From Azonexus sp. (GTDB lineage Bacteria; Pseudomonadota; Gammaproteobacteria; Burkholderiales; Rhodocyclaceae): DNA of 17,755 nucleotides. Both the position numbers and the translations under genes were made by a program. Below are positions 7,414-14,703 of the stretch, piece after piece. Location: contig JAISPT010000053.1 in assembly GCA_031274715.1 (NCBI GenBank), positions 1 through 17,755 of the forward strand. Direction: 5' to 3'. Numbering within the stretch: the first letter of the stretch is position 1; each line of letters starts with the position of its first letter. The notes under the pieces were generated by a model. That model saw nothing but the letters and a program-made list of their open reading frames with translations. It ran no database searches and was not told the DNA's origin.

Positions 7414-8085
7414 ATGATAGAGATAGATACTTTATTTAGAAACCGCAAAATAAGGATCGGACAACTCCTTCCTTTTGGTTTTTCTGAAAGCGGGGATGCT
7501 TATACCTATTCCACCAGCTTGGTTGACGGTCAATTTGAAATGACAGTGACTGTTACGAAAAAAGGAAAAGTATCGGCGGAAGTGATCGACAGCATTTCAA
7601 ATGAATACTATGTGCTTCATCGTGTTCCCGATGCCACAGGCGCATTTGTCGGGAAAGTTCGGGAAGAATACGAGGGTGTACTCGCCACGGTTGCCGATGC
7701 CTGCTTCGAATCTGATGTATTCAAGAGCGAAGGTGCAAGGCGGGTTATTCAGTATGTCAGGGAAAAATACCGAGACGAACTTCAATTTCTGTGGAAACGC
7801 TTTCCCAACAATGCGATCTTCCGGCGCCAGGACAACGCGAAATGGTACGCAGCATTATTGATCTTACAAAAGCAGAAATTAGGATTGGGCGAAGAGGGTA
7901 CGGTCGATATTATTGATTTGCGAATCAGACCGGAAGAAATAGACGACTTGGTGGATGGAAAGAAATATTTTCCGGGGTATCACATGAATAAAAAACACTG
8001 GTTTACGGTGTGTCTTGATGGTTCCGTTCCCATAGAAGAAATTTTCCGCCGGACCGATGCGAGCTTCGCGCTTGCGACAAAGTGA
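7414..8085 (+). CDS. Two-domain MmcQ/YjbR-family protein, probably acquired horizontally
   Basis: The C-terminal part of this 223-residue protein is an MmcQ/YjbR domain (CyaY-like fold, often called DNA-binding): YVREKYRDELQFLWKRFPNN (114-133), NAKWYAALL (141-149), KLGLG, and PGYHMNKKHWFTVCLDGSVP (187-206), with the helical EEIFRRTDASFAL ending. The N-terminal 100 residues (IRIGQLLPFGFSESGDAYTY, SLVDGQFEMTVTV, EYYVLHRVPDATGAFVG) form a second conserved domain that I recall mainly in Firmicutes homologues. Exact function is unknown. Sampled lines are about 38-45% GC against more than 60% in neighbours, and codons such as TTA, ATA and AAA are common. I chose the ATG at 7414, with AGAGG just upstream; the frame runs open back through DUF2069 but that part is shadow. 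There is no partner gene. Confidence 0.9.
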   Translation: MIEIDTLFRNRKIRIGQLLPFGFSESGDAYTYSTSLVDGQFEMTVTVTKKGKVSAEVIDSISNEYYVLHRVPDATGAFVGKVREEYEGVLATVADACFESDVFKSEGARRVIQYVREKYRDELQFLWKRFPNNAIFRRQDNAKWYAALLILQKQKLGLGEEGTVDIIDLRIRPEEIDDLVDGKKYFPGYHMNKKHWFTVCLDGSVPIEEIFRRTDASFALATK

Positions 8086-8102
8086 CAGCCACTGTCTGGC
8101 TG
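8086..8102 (+). terminator. Weak hairpin directly after the MmcQ/YjbR gene
   Basis: CAGCCA and TGGCTG (6 bp) enclose the five-base loop CTGTC and begin at the base after the stop codon. The following sequence has only a short T-run and then G-rich DNA, so intrinsic termination would be poor. Confidence 0.25.
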
Positions 8103-8180
8103 GCTATTTGGGGGGTATCCAGGATTTTCCAGTGGACGGCGGAAGTTGCAGGGCCAGGACTGTCCTGAGCTAGCCCGTGT

Positions 8181-8218
8181 GGACTGGGCTGTAGCGCAAT
8201 GCACCAAGCCCGCAGTCC
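8181..8218. repeat. Stem-loop in the spacer between the MmcQ/YjbR gene and leuA
   Basis: GGACTG (8181-8186) pairs with CAGTCC (8213-8218) and GGCT (8187-8190) with AGCC (8207-8210), with a two-base bulge and a 16-base loop. A near-palindrome CAGGAC-T-GTCCTG at 8155-8167 and another AGCCC at 8172-8176 can pair alternatively. No T-run follows on either strand, so this is not a normal terminator for leuA. The 166-base spacer (8086-8251) otherwise shows no gene. Confidence 0.4.
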
Positions 8219-8228
8219 TGAAACGACC
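8216..8228 (+). repeat. Right copy of the short imperfect direct repeat
   Basis: TCCTGAAACGACC, matching 7351-7364 apart from one substitution and one deleted base. It overlaps the distal arm of the stem-loop at 8181-8218. Confidence 0.25.
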
Positions 8229-8251
8229 TTCCAGAGAACAACCTACCCCGC

Positions 8252-9796
8252 TCAGATGTCGCCTTGGGCACGCACCTTGTCCAGCGACGAATGCAGTTTG
8301 TTCAGCGCATTCAGGTAGGAACGCGCCGAGGCGATGACGATGTCGGTATCGGCGCCATTGCCGTTGACGATGCGCTCGCCCTTGGCCAGCCGCGTCGTCA
8401 CCTCGCCCTGGGCGTCGGTGCCGGTGGTGATGGCATTGACTGAATAGAGCAGCAGTTCGGCGCCGCTACCGGCGATGCGTTCGATGGCCTTGAAGGTGGC
8501 ATCAACCGGCCCGCCTCCGCCGGCCAGTGCCTTGTGCTCGACGCCGCCGACGTTGAGGATGACGGTAGCCAGCGGCATTTCACCGGTCTCGGAACAGACG
8601 TGCGAATAGACCAGCTTGTAATGCTCCTGCTCCGGCGTCACGAGCTCCTCGGAAACCAGCGCGTGCAGGTCCTCGTCGAAGATTTCATGCTTCTTGTCGG
8701 CCAGTTCCTTGAAGCGGGCGAAGGCGGCATTCAGCGCCTCGTCGCTGGCCAGTTCGATGCCCAGCTCGGCCAAGCGAGTCTTGAAGGCGTTGCGCCCGGA
8801 ATGCTTGCCGAGCACCAGCTTGTTCTGCGCCCAGCCGACATCCTGGGCGCGCATGATTTCGTAGGTCTCGCGGTGTTTGAGCACGCCATCCTGGTGGATA
8901 CCGGACTCGTGGGCGAAGGCGTTGGCGCCAACCACGGCCTTGTTCGGCTGCACCGGGTAGCCGGTAATCTGTGACACCAGCTTGGAGGCCGGCACGATCT
9001 GCGTGGTGTCGATGCGCGTCTCGACCGGGAAGATATCGGCCCGCGTGCGCACGGCCATGACGATTTCCTCCAGCGCCGCATTGCCGGCCCGCTCGCCGAG
9101 ACCGTTGATGGTGCACTCGACTTGGCGGGCGCCGGCCAGCACGGCGGCCAGCGAGTTGGAGACGGCCAGGCCGAGGTCGTTGTGGCAATGCACCGACCAT
9201 ACCACCTTGTCCGAATTGGGCACGCGCTCGATCAGCCGACGGATGGTCTCGGCGTACTGGAAAGGAATGGCGTAACCGACCGTGTCCGGCACGTTGATGG
9301 TCCTGGCCCCGGCCTGGATCACCGCCTCAAAGACACGGCACAGGAAATCGATGTCGGAACGCCCGGCGTCCTCGGCCGAGAACTCAATATCGTCTGTAAA
9401 CTGCCGCGCCCAGCCGACCGCCTTGACCGCCTGCTCGACGACCTGGTCGGGCGTCATGCGTAGCTTCTTCTCCATGTGGATCGGCGAGGTGGCGATGAAG
9501 GTGTGGATGCGGCCGGATGCCGCCGATTTGATGGCTTCACCGGAACGCCGGATGTCGGTCTCGTTGGCGCGCGCCAGCGAGCAGACGGTGGATTCGCGAA
9601 CGCTTTGGGCGATGGCCTGAATGGCGTCGAAATCGCCCGGCGAGGCGGCGGCGAAACCGGCCTCGATGACGTCGACGCGCATCTTCTCCAGTTGCCGGGC
9701 GACGCGAATTTTTTCTTCCTTGGTCATCGAGGCGCCAGGACTCTGCTCGCCATCGCGCAAGGTGGTATCGAAAATGACGAGATGCTGCTTGCTCAT
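8252..9796 (-). CDS. leuA: 2-isopropylmalate synthase
   Basis: LeuA condenses acetyl-CoA with 2-oxoisovalerate, the committed step of leucine synthesis. The 514-residue product has the HMGL-like TIM-barrel with DTTLRDGEQSPGASM (10-24), the metal-binding HCHND (203-207) and the NAFAHESGIHQDG signature. A full C-terminal LeuA regulatory domain follows from about residue 390 to the end, containing GGGGPVDATFKAIERI and GEVTTRLAKG, so leucine feedback inhibition is expected. The ATG at 9796 gives MSKQHLVIFDTTLRDG with GGAG seven bases upstream. An in-frame upstream start at 9832 would add twelve atypical residues running into the end of pssA. It follows pssA after 16 bases and is probably co-transcribed. 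No intrinsic terminator was found downstream. Confidence 0.97.
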   Translation of the reverse strand: MSKQHLVIFDTTLRDGEQSPGASMTKEEKIRVARQLEKMRVDVIEAGFAAASPGDFDAIQAIAQSVRESTVCSLARANETDIRRSGEAIKSAASGRIHTFIATSPIHMEKKLRMTPDQVVEQAVKAVGWARQFTDDIEFSAEDAGRSDIDFLCRVFEAVIQAGARTINVPDTVGYAIPFQYAETIRRLIERVPNSDKVVWSVHCHNDLGLAVSNSLAAVLAGARQVECTINGLGERAGNAALEEIVMAVRTRADIFPVETRIDTTQIVPASKLVSQITGYPVQPNKAVVGANAFAHESGIHQDGVLKHRETYEIMRAQDVGWAQNKLVLGKHSGRNAFKTRLAELGIELASDEALNAAFARFKELADKKHEIFDEDLHALVSEELVTPEQEHYKLVYSHVCSETGEMPLATVILNVGGVEHKALAGGGGPVDATFKAIERIAGSGAELLLYSVNAITTGTDAQGEVTTRLAKGERIVNGNGADTDIVIASARSYLNALNKLHSSLDKVRAQGDI

Positions 9797-9812
9797 GGGA
9801 TGCTCCGGGAAT

Positions 9813-10577
9813 TCACGCGATTTTGTCCGCACTCTTGCGCCTGGCCAGATCGACGGCCGCCACTACGTAGCCGGACAGAGCATAGACAACGAAGAAGGCG
9901 AACAGGGCGATTTCCGGGCTGTAAGCGACCAGCGCGAAACCGAGGGCAATAGCGGCGATGGCAAAGAAAGGTACACTCTTCTTCAGGTTCACGTCCTTGA
10001 AGCTGTAGTAACGGATATTGGAAATCATCGTCACTCCAGCAAAGATAGTCAGCCCGCAGGCCAACCAGCGGACGTCATAGCCGGGTACCTCAGCCAGAAT
10101 CATGACCCAGACCAAGCCTGCCACCAGCGCCGCGGCGGCAGGCGACGGCAGCCCCTGGAAGAAGCGTTTGTCGATGACTTCCAGCGTCGTATTGAAGCGC
10201 GCTAGGCGCAACGCGGCCCCGGCGCAATAGACGAAGGCGGCGATCCAGCCCAGCCGGCCGAGATCGCGCAAGGCCCATTCGTACATCACTAGGGCCGGCG
10301 CGGCGCCGAAGCTGACCATGTCGGACAGCGAATCGTATTCGGCGCCGAAGGCCGACTGAGTGTTGGTCAGACGCGCCACCCGGCCGTCCAGCCCATCGAG
10401 CACCATGGCGATGAAAATGGCCATCGCCGCCCGCTCGAAATCGCCCTGCATCGCCTGGACGATGGCGAAGAAACCGGCGAACAGGGCCGCCGTGGTAAAC
10501 AGGTTGGGCAAAACGTAAATGCCGCGCCGCTTGAGTTCAGGGTTAAACAGGGTCTTACGGGGCTTGAGTTCGGTCAT
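9813..10577 (-). CDS. pssA: CDP-diacylglycerol-serine O-phosphatidyltransferase
   Basis: PssA makes phosphatidylserine from CDP-diacylglycerol and serine in the inner membrane, the precursor of phosphatidylethanolamine. The 254-residue product is a multi-pass protein with the complete CDP-alcohol phosphotransferase motif: D64-G65, A68-R69, G78, D82 and D86 in the spacing DGxxAR-x8-GxxxDxxxD. About seven or eight hydrophobic helices are visible. I prefer the ATG at 10577 (MTELKPRKTLFNP). The longer start at 10628 adds 17 residues and would sit immediately behind the ilvC terminator, leaving no room for a leader; neither start has a strong Shine-Dalgarno sequence. It precedes leuA by 16 bases. 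The decarboxylase gene psd, which should act next in the pathway, is not adjacent. Confidence 0.93.
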   Translation of the reverse strand: MTELKPRKTLFNPELKRRGIYVLPNLFTTAALFAGFFAIVQAMQGDFERAAMAIFIAMVLDGLDGRVARLTNTQSAFGAEYDSLSDMVSFGAAPALVMYEWALRDLGRLGWIAAFVYCAGAALRLARFNTTLEVIDKRFFQGLPSPAAAALVAGLVWVMILAEVPGYDVRWLACGLTIFAGVTMISNIRYYSFKDVNLKKSVPFFAIAAIALGFALVAYSPEIALFAFFVVYALSGYVVAAVDLARRKSADKIA

Positions 10578-10630
10578 GGGAGATGGCGGATCATCCAGAA
10601 CTGCAAAAGGATACACCTTGGCAGGCATAG

Positions 10631-10670
10631 CCCGAAAAACAAATGGGCGGTGCAGATTCCTGCACCGCCC
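10631..10670 (-). terminator. Strong Rho-independent terminator after ilvBNC
   Basis: A perfect 11-bp stem (GGGCGGTGCAG at 10645-10655 with CTGCACCGCCC at 10660-10670) and a four-base loop are followed on the minus strand by ATTTGTTTTT. It lies about 90 bases beyond the ilvC stop and 53 bases before the chosen pssA start, so it separates ilvBNC from pssA-leuA or limits read-through. Confidence 0.88.
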
Positions 10671-10759
10671 AAAGCGAAGACGAGGCTAGGCGTGAGCGCG
10701 CAGACAGTACTCTAGTACGGTAAGCGCGAACAACGACGCATCGTCGAGCCGGTAAGCAC

Positions 10760-11776
10760 TCAGTTCTTGGACTGGTCGACCAGTTTGTTCTTCTTGATCC
10801 ACGGCATCATGTCGCGCAGCTTCTCGCCGACCTGCTCGATCGGGTGGGCAGCGGTCAGGCGGCGGCGGGCGGTCATGCTCGGGTAGTTGGTGCGGCCTTC
10901 GAGGATGAACATCTTGGCGTACTCGCCGGTCTGGATGCGCTTCAGGGCGTTGCGCATAGCTTCGCGCGACTGGGCGTTGATGACTTCCGGACCGGTGACG
11001 TACTCGCCGTACTCGGCATTATTCGAGATCGAGTAATTCATGTTGGCGATGCCGCCTTCGTACATCAGGTCGACGATCAGCTTCAACTCGTGCAGGCACT
11101 CGAAGTAGGCCATTTCCGGCGCGTAGCCGGCTTCGACCAGGGTCTCGAAGCCCATCTTGACCAGTTCGACGGCGCCGCCGCACAGCACGGCCTGCTCGCC
11201 GAACAGGTCGGTCTCGGTTTCTTCGCGGAAATTGGTCTCGATGACGCCACCCTTGGTGCCACCATTGGCCGCAGCGTAGGACAGAGCGATGTCCTTGGCC
11301 TTGCCGGTCTTATCCTGGTAGACGGCGATCAGCGACGGCACACCGCCGCCCTTCAGGTACTCGGAACGCACGGTGTGGCCGGGGCCCTTCGGGGCGACCA
11401 TGATCACGTCCACATCGGCACGCGGCACGACCTGGTTGTAATGCACGTTGAAACCGTGGGCGAAGGCCAAGGCGGCGCCCTTCTTCAGATTCGGCGCGAT
11501 TTCTTCGTTGTACACCTGCGGGATGTTCTCGTCCGGCAGCAGGATCATGACGACATCGGCATCCTTGACGGCCTTGGCGATTTCCTCGACTTTCAGGCCG
11601 GCCGCTTCGGCCTTCTTCCAGGACGCACCGTCCTTGCGCAGGCCAACCGTGACCTTGACGCCGGAGTCCTTCAGGTTCTGGGCATGGGCATGCCCTTGCG
11701 AACCGTAACCCACGATGGTGACCTCCTTGCCCTTGATCAGGGAGAGATCGGCGTCCTTGTCGTAATAAACTTTCAT
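10760..11776 (-). CDS. ilvC: Ketol-acid reductoisomerase (NADP+), class I
   Basis: IlvC isomerises and reduces 2-acetolactate or 2-aceto-2-hydroxybutyrate, the second shared step of valine, leucine and isoleucine synthesis. The 338-residue length is typical of the short class I enzyme. Visible features are the Rossmann motif GYGSQGHAHAQNLKDSG (23-39), H107 in AFAHGFN, PKGPGHTVRSEY (129-140), and the magnesium ligands D190 and E194 in DLFGEQ and E226 and E230 in ECLHE. The basic/serine loop LRKDGASWKK suggests NADPH preference. The ATG has GAGG six bases upstream. ilvN ends 24 bases before it. Between its stop and the terminator (10672-10759) there are two small inverted repeats, CGACG-CAT-CGTCG and GTACT-CT-AGTAC, but no gene. 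Confidence 0.98.
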   Translation of the reverse strand: MKVYYDKDADLSLIKGKEVTIVGYGSQGHAHAQNLKDSGVKVTVGLRKDGASWKKAEAAGLKVEEIAKAVKDADVVMILLPDENIPQVYNEEIAPNLKKGAALAFAHGFNVHYNQVVPRADVDVIMVAPKGPGHTVRSEYLKGGGVPSLIAVYQDKTGKAKDIALSYAAANGGTKGGVIETNFREETETDLFGEQAVLCGGAVELVKMGFETLVEAGYAPEMAYFECLHELKLIVDLMYEGGIANMNYSISNNAEYGEYVTGPEVINAQSREAMRNALKRIQTGEYAKMFILEGRTNYPSMTARRRLTAAHPIEQVGEKLRDMMPWIKKNKLVDQSKN

Positions 11777-11800
11777 GAAATCCTCTTTATAAGCAGATAG

Positions 11801-12292
11801 TTAAACTTTGAGAATACGGTCGCCGCGGCCAACGCCGCAAACGCCGGTACGAACCGTTTCGAGAATCAGGCCGCCATCAAGCGCGGCGATGAAGGAATCG
11901 AGTTTGGAACTGGCACCGGTCAACTCGATGACATAGGTCGTCTCGGTGACGTCGATGATGCGGCCGCGGAAAATGTCGGCCATCCGCTTCATCTCATCGC
12001 GGTCCTTGCCGGTGGCGCGAACCTTGATCAGCATCAGTTCGCGCTCGACGTGGGGCGCCTCGGAGAGATCGACCACCTTGACCACATCAACCAGCTTGTT
12101 GAGCTGCTTGGTGATCTGTTCGAGCACGTCGTCCGAGCCCCAGGTCAGGATGGTCATCCGGGACAGCGAGGGATCTTCCGTCGGTGCCACGGTCAGCGAT
12201 TCGATGTTGTAGCCGCGGGCGGAGAACAGCCCGGCGACGCGGGACAGCGCGCCCGATTCGTTTTCGATCAGGATGGAAATGATGTGTCGCAT
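11801..12292 (-). CDS. ilvN: Acetolactate synthase small (regulatory) subunit
   Basis: This subunit activates the catalytic subunit and confers valine feedback inhibition. The 163-residue protein has an N-terminal ACT domain (MRHIISILIENESGALSRVAGLF at 1-23, then ARGYNIESLTVAPTED) and a C-terminal ALS regulatory domain (about 80-163). The end CGVGRGDRILKV is typical of the family, also named IlvH. The ATG follows the ilvB stop by 18 bases with a GGGGGAGGAA stretch as the ribosome-binding site. It lies between ilvB and ilvC in a three-gene operon. Confidence 0.97.
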   Translation of the reverse strand: MRHIISILIENESGALSRVAGLFSARGYNIESLTVAPTEDPSLSRMTILTWGSDDVLEQITKQLNKLVDVVKVVDLSEAPHVERELMLIKVRATGKDRDEMKRMADIFRGRIIDVTETTYVIELTGASSKLDSFIAALDGGLILETVRTGVCGVGRGDRILKV

Positions 12293-12310
12293 AGTGTGTT
12301 CCTCCCCCGC

Positions 12311-14011
12311 TTACAGTTCTTCGGCGAGGATCATTTCGGTCAGGCCCTTGCCGGCGGCGACCATCGGGAAAACGTTGGCGGTCGGATCGATGATGAAATC
12401 CATGAACACCAGATCGTCCTTGTGCTCGGTGAAGGCTTTGCGCAGCGCCGGCTCGACGTCCTCTGGCTTCTCGATGCGCATGCCGACATGGCCGTAAGCT
12501 TCGGCCAGTTTGACGAAATCGGGCAGCGAGGTAACGTAGGACTGGGAATAGCGCTTCGAATAGAACATCTCCTGCCACTGGCGGACCATGCCCAGCATGC
12601 CGTTGTTGAGGTTGATGATCTTGATCGGGAAGCCGTATTGCTTGCAGGTCGACATTTCCTGGATGCACATCTGGATCGAACCTTCGCCGGTGATACAGGC
12701 GACCTGCGCCTCCGGGTTGGCCATCAGCACCCCCATGCCGTATGGCAAGCCGACACCCATGGTGCCCAGGCCGCCGGAATTGATCCAGCGGCGCGGCTTG
12801 TCGAACTTGTAGTATTGCGCGGCGAACATCTGATGCTGGCCAACATCGGAGGTGACGAAAGCGTCGCCGCCGGTGACTTCGTACAGCTTTTCGACGACGA
12901 ACTGCGGCATGATGCGCTCGCTCTGGCGATAGGCCAGCGACTTGCGGCCGCGCCATGCGTCGATTTGCTTCCACCAGTCGGCCACTTCCGGATCGGTCTT
13001 GCAGCCGCCATCCATCAGCTTGAGCATTTCGTCGAGCACATCGGCAACGTTGCCGACGATTGGCACGTCGACCCGGACACGCTTGGAGATTGACGAGGGA
13101 TCAATGTCGATGTGGATGATGCGCCGCTTTTCTTCGCCGAAATGCTCGGGATTACCGATCACACGGTCGTCGAAACGAGCACCGATGGCCAGAACCACGT
13201 CGGCGTAATGCATCGCGTTGTTGGCTTCAAACGTGCCATGCATGCCGAGCATGCCGACGAACTGGCGGTCGGTGGCCGGATAGCCGCCGAGACCCATCAG
13301 CGTGCTGGTGACCGGAAAGCCGAGTTGGCGGGCGAGCCGGGTCAGCTTTCCGGAAGCCTCCGACAGGATCACGCCGCCTCCGCTGTAGATGATCGGCCGC
13401 TTGGCTTCCTGCAGCACCTGTACGGCTTTCTTGATCTGGCCGAGATGCCCCTTGACCACCGGATTGTAGGAACGCATCTGGATCGACTTCGGATAGTCGA
13501 ACTCGGCCATCTGAGCGGTAACGTCCTTGGGGATATCGACGACGACCGGCCCGGGACGGCCGGTGGCGGCGATGTGGAAAGCCTTCTTGATGGTGACGGC
13601 CAAATCCTTGACGTCCTTGACCAGGAAATTGTGCTTGACACAGGGCCGTGTGATACCAACAGCATCACACTCCTGGAAGGCATCCTGGCCGATGTATTGG
13701 GTCGGCACCTGACCACAAAGCACGACCATTGGAATGGAATCCATGTAGGCGGTGGCAATGCCGGTAATCGTGTTGGTCACGCCGGGACCGGAAGTCACCA
13801 GCGCCACGCCGACTTTCTGCGACGAGCGCGAATAGGCGTCGGCAGCATGAACCGCAGCCTGCTCGTGGCGGACCAGAATGTGCTTGACCTCGTCCTGCTT
13901 GAACAGTGCATCATAAATATGCAGAACGGACCCACCGGGGTAGCCGAAAACACAATCGACCTTTTCTTCCTGCAGGCACCTGATTACAATTTCTGCACCG
14001 CTGATCATCAT
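12311..14011 (-). CDS. ilvB: Acetolactate synthase large (catalytic) subunit
   Basis: This thiamine-diphosphate enzyme joins two pyruvates, or pyruvate and 2-oxobutyrate, at the start of branched-chain amino acid synthesis. The 566-residue protein (also named IlvI/IlvG) has the N-terminal pyrimidine domain with VFGYPGGSVLHIYDAL and the catalytic glutamate in VRHEQAAVHAADAYSR. A central FAD-binding domain includes GLGGYPATD and GARFDDRV. The C-terminal pyrophosphate domain carries GEGSIQMCIQEMSTCKQYG followed by NLNN. I use the ATG at 14011 (MMISGAEIVIRCLQEE). An upstream TTG at 14023 would add four residues, and the second ATG at 14008 is also possible with GAGA five bases upstream. The leader is too short to hold an attenuator peptide, unlike the E. 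coli ilv operons. Confidence 0.96.
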   Translation of the reverse strand: MMISGAEIVIRCLQEEKVDCVFGYPGGSVLHIYDALFKQDEVKHILVRHEQAAVHAADAYSRSSQKVGVALVTSGPGVTNTITGIATAYMDSIPMVVLCGQVPTQYIGQDAFQECDAVGITRPCVKHNFLVKDVKDLAVTIKKAFHIAATGRPGPVVVDIPKDVTAQMAEFDYPKSIQMRSYNPVVKGHLGQIKKAVQVLQEAKRPIIYSGGGVILSEASGKLTRLARQLGFPVTSTLMGLGGYPATDRQFVGMLGMHGTFEANNAMHYADVVLAIGARFDDRVIGNPEHFGEEKRRIIHIDIDPSSISKRVRVDVPIVGNVADVLDEMLKLMDGGCKTDPEVADWWKQIDAWRGRKSLAYRQSERIMPQFVVEKLYEVTGGDAFVTSDVGQHQMFAAQYYKFDKPRRWINSGGLGTMGVGLPYGMGVLMANPEAQVACITGEGSIQMCIQEMSTCKQYGFPIKIINLNNGMLGMVRQWQEMFYSKRYSQSYVTSLPDFVKLAEAYGHVGMRIEKPEDVEPALRKAFTEHKDDLVFMDFIIDPTANVFPMVAAGKGLTEMILAEEL

Positions 14012-14047
14012 TCTCGAGCCCAAAAAAGCTGTTGCTTAAAGGGTGCA

Positions 14048-14076
14048 ACCTTAATCGAGCGCCGATTTTCGGTCAA
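14048..14076 (-). promoter_or_regulatory. Candidate promoter of ilvBNC
   Basis: On the minus strand TTGACC (complement of 14071-14076) lies 17 bases before TAAGGT (complement of 14048-14053), about 37 bases upstream of the ilvB ATG. The -35 box is good and the -10 box poor. A second TTGACC lies at 14083-14088 without a matching -10 box. The site overlaps the longest possible reading frame of the divergent sigma-factor gene. Confidence 0.4.
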
Positions 14077-14091
14077 GATTCCGGTCAAGGT

Positions 14092-14703
14092 TTGCCGGCA
14101 CAACCCCAGCCCACCCGGCTTTCACTGGACGAGATCTTTCTGGCTTCACCGCGACAACTTTCCAGCTTTCTCGAATCGGTCGAACGGCGCGCCTTCAAGC
14201 AGGCCATGTTCGCCGTCCACGAGGAGGAAACCGCCCTTGATATCGTCCAAGATTCGATGCTGAAGCTGGCCGAAAAATACGGCGACCGGCCGGAGGAAGA
14301 GTTTCCGATGCTCTTCCAGCGCATTCTGCAAAACACCATCCGCGACTTTTACCGACGCAGCAAGGTGCGTTCGATGTGGACCACCCTGCTCTCTGCCTTC
14401 TCCTCCGACGACGACGAAGACCATGATCCGCTCGAAACTTTGACCGTCGACAGCGACAAAGGCGGCCCAAAAACGCCGGAAAGCACGCTGCTGCAGGCGC
14501 AAACCCTGAATCTCATCGACCAGGAAATAAAAAAATTGCCAACGCGTCAACGCGAAGCCTTCCTCATGCGTTACTGGGAAGAGTTGGACGTCGCCGAAAC
14601 CGCAACCGCGATGGGTTGTTCGGAAGGCAGCGTCAAGACCCATTGCTCCCGCGCCACGCACACACTGGCCGTCGCGCTATCGGCCAAAGGTATCGAGCTA
14701 TGA
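14092..14703 (+). CDS. ECF-like RNA polymerase sigma factor
   Basis: This protein resembles the group 4 (ECF) sigma factors of Betaproteobacteria. Region 2 spans FLESVERRAFKQAMFAVHEE, LDIVQDSMLKLAEKYGD and LFQRILQNTIRDFYRR. After an acidic linker (SSDDDEDHDPLE), region 4 spans IKKLPTRQREAFLMRYWEEL and the helix-turn-helix VAETATAMGCSEGSVKTHCSRA. The start is unresolved because no ATG exists upstream of region 2. TTG codons at 14032 and 14092 and a CTG at 14140 are possible. The CTG gives LASPRQLSSFLESVERRAF, the N-terminus I recall for relatives, and has GGACGAG a few bases upstream. The 14032 start would collide with the ilvB promoter region. The TGA overlaps the next ATG (ATGA), which indicates coupling to the DUF3619 gene. 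Confidence 0.88.
   Translation: MPAQPQPTRLSLDEIFLASPRQLSSFLESVERRAFKQAMFAVHEEETALDIVQDSMLKLAEKYGDRPEEEFPMLFQRILQNTIRDFYRRSKVRSMWTTLLSAFSSDDDEDHDPLETLTVDSDKGGPKTPESTLLQAQTLNLIDQEIKKLPTRQREAFLMRYWEELDVAETATAMGCSEGSVKTHCSRATHTLAVALSAKGIEL

Noticed and set aside
8086..8251. Integron attC site or tRNA gene in the hairpin-rich spacer
   Set aside because: No RYYYAAC/GTTRRRY core pair fits the hairpin arms and no cloverleaf or T-arm consensus is present.
14012..14090. Attenuator or leader peptide upstream of ilvB
   Set aside because: The space between the candidate promoter and the ilvB start is about 30-40 bases, with no run of Ile, Leu or Val codons and no terminator/antiterminator pair.
10844..14263. 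Long plus-strand open frames (318, 347 and 383 codons) across ilvC, ilvN and ilvB
   Set aside because: They are antisense shadows of clearly identified enzymes in high-GC DNA, rich in His, Gln, Asp and Gly with no recognisable domain.
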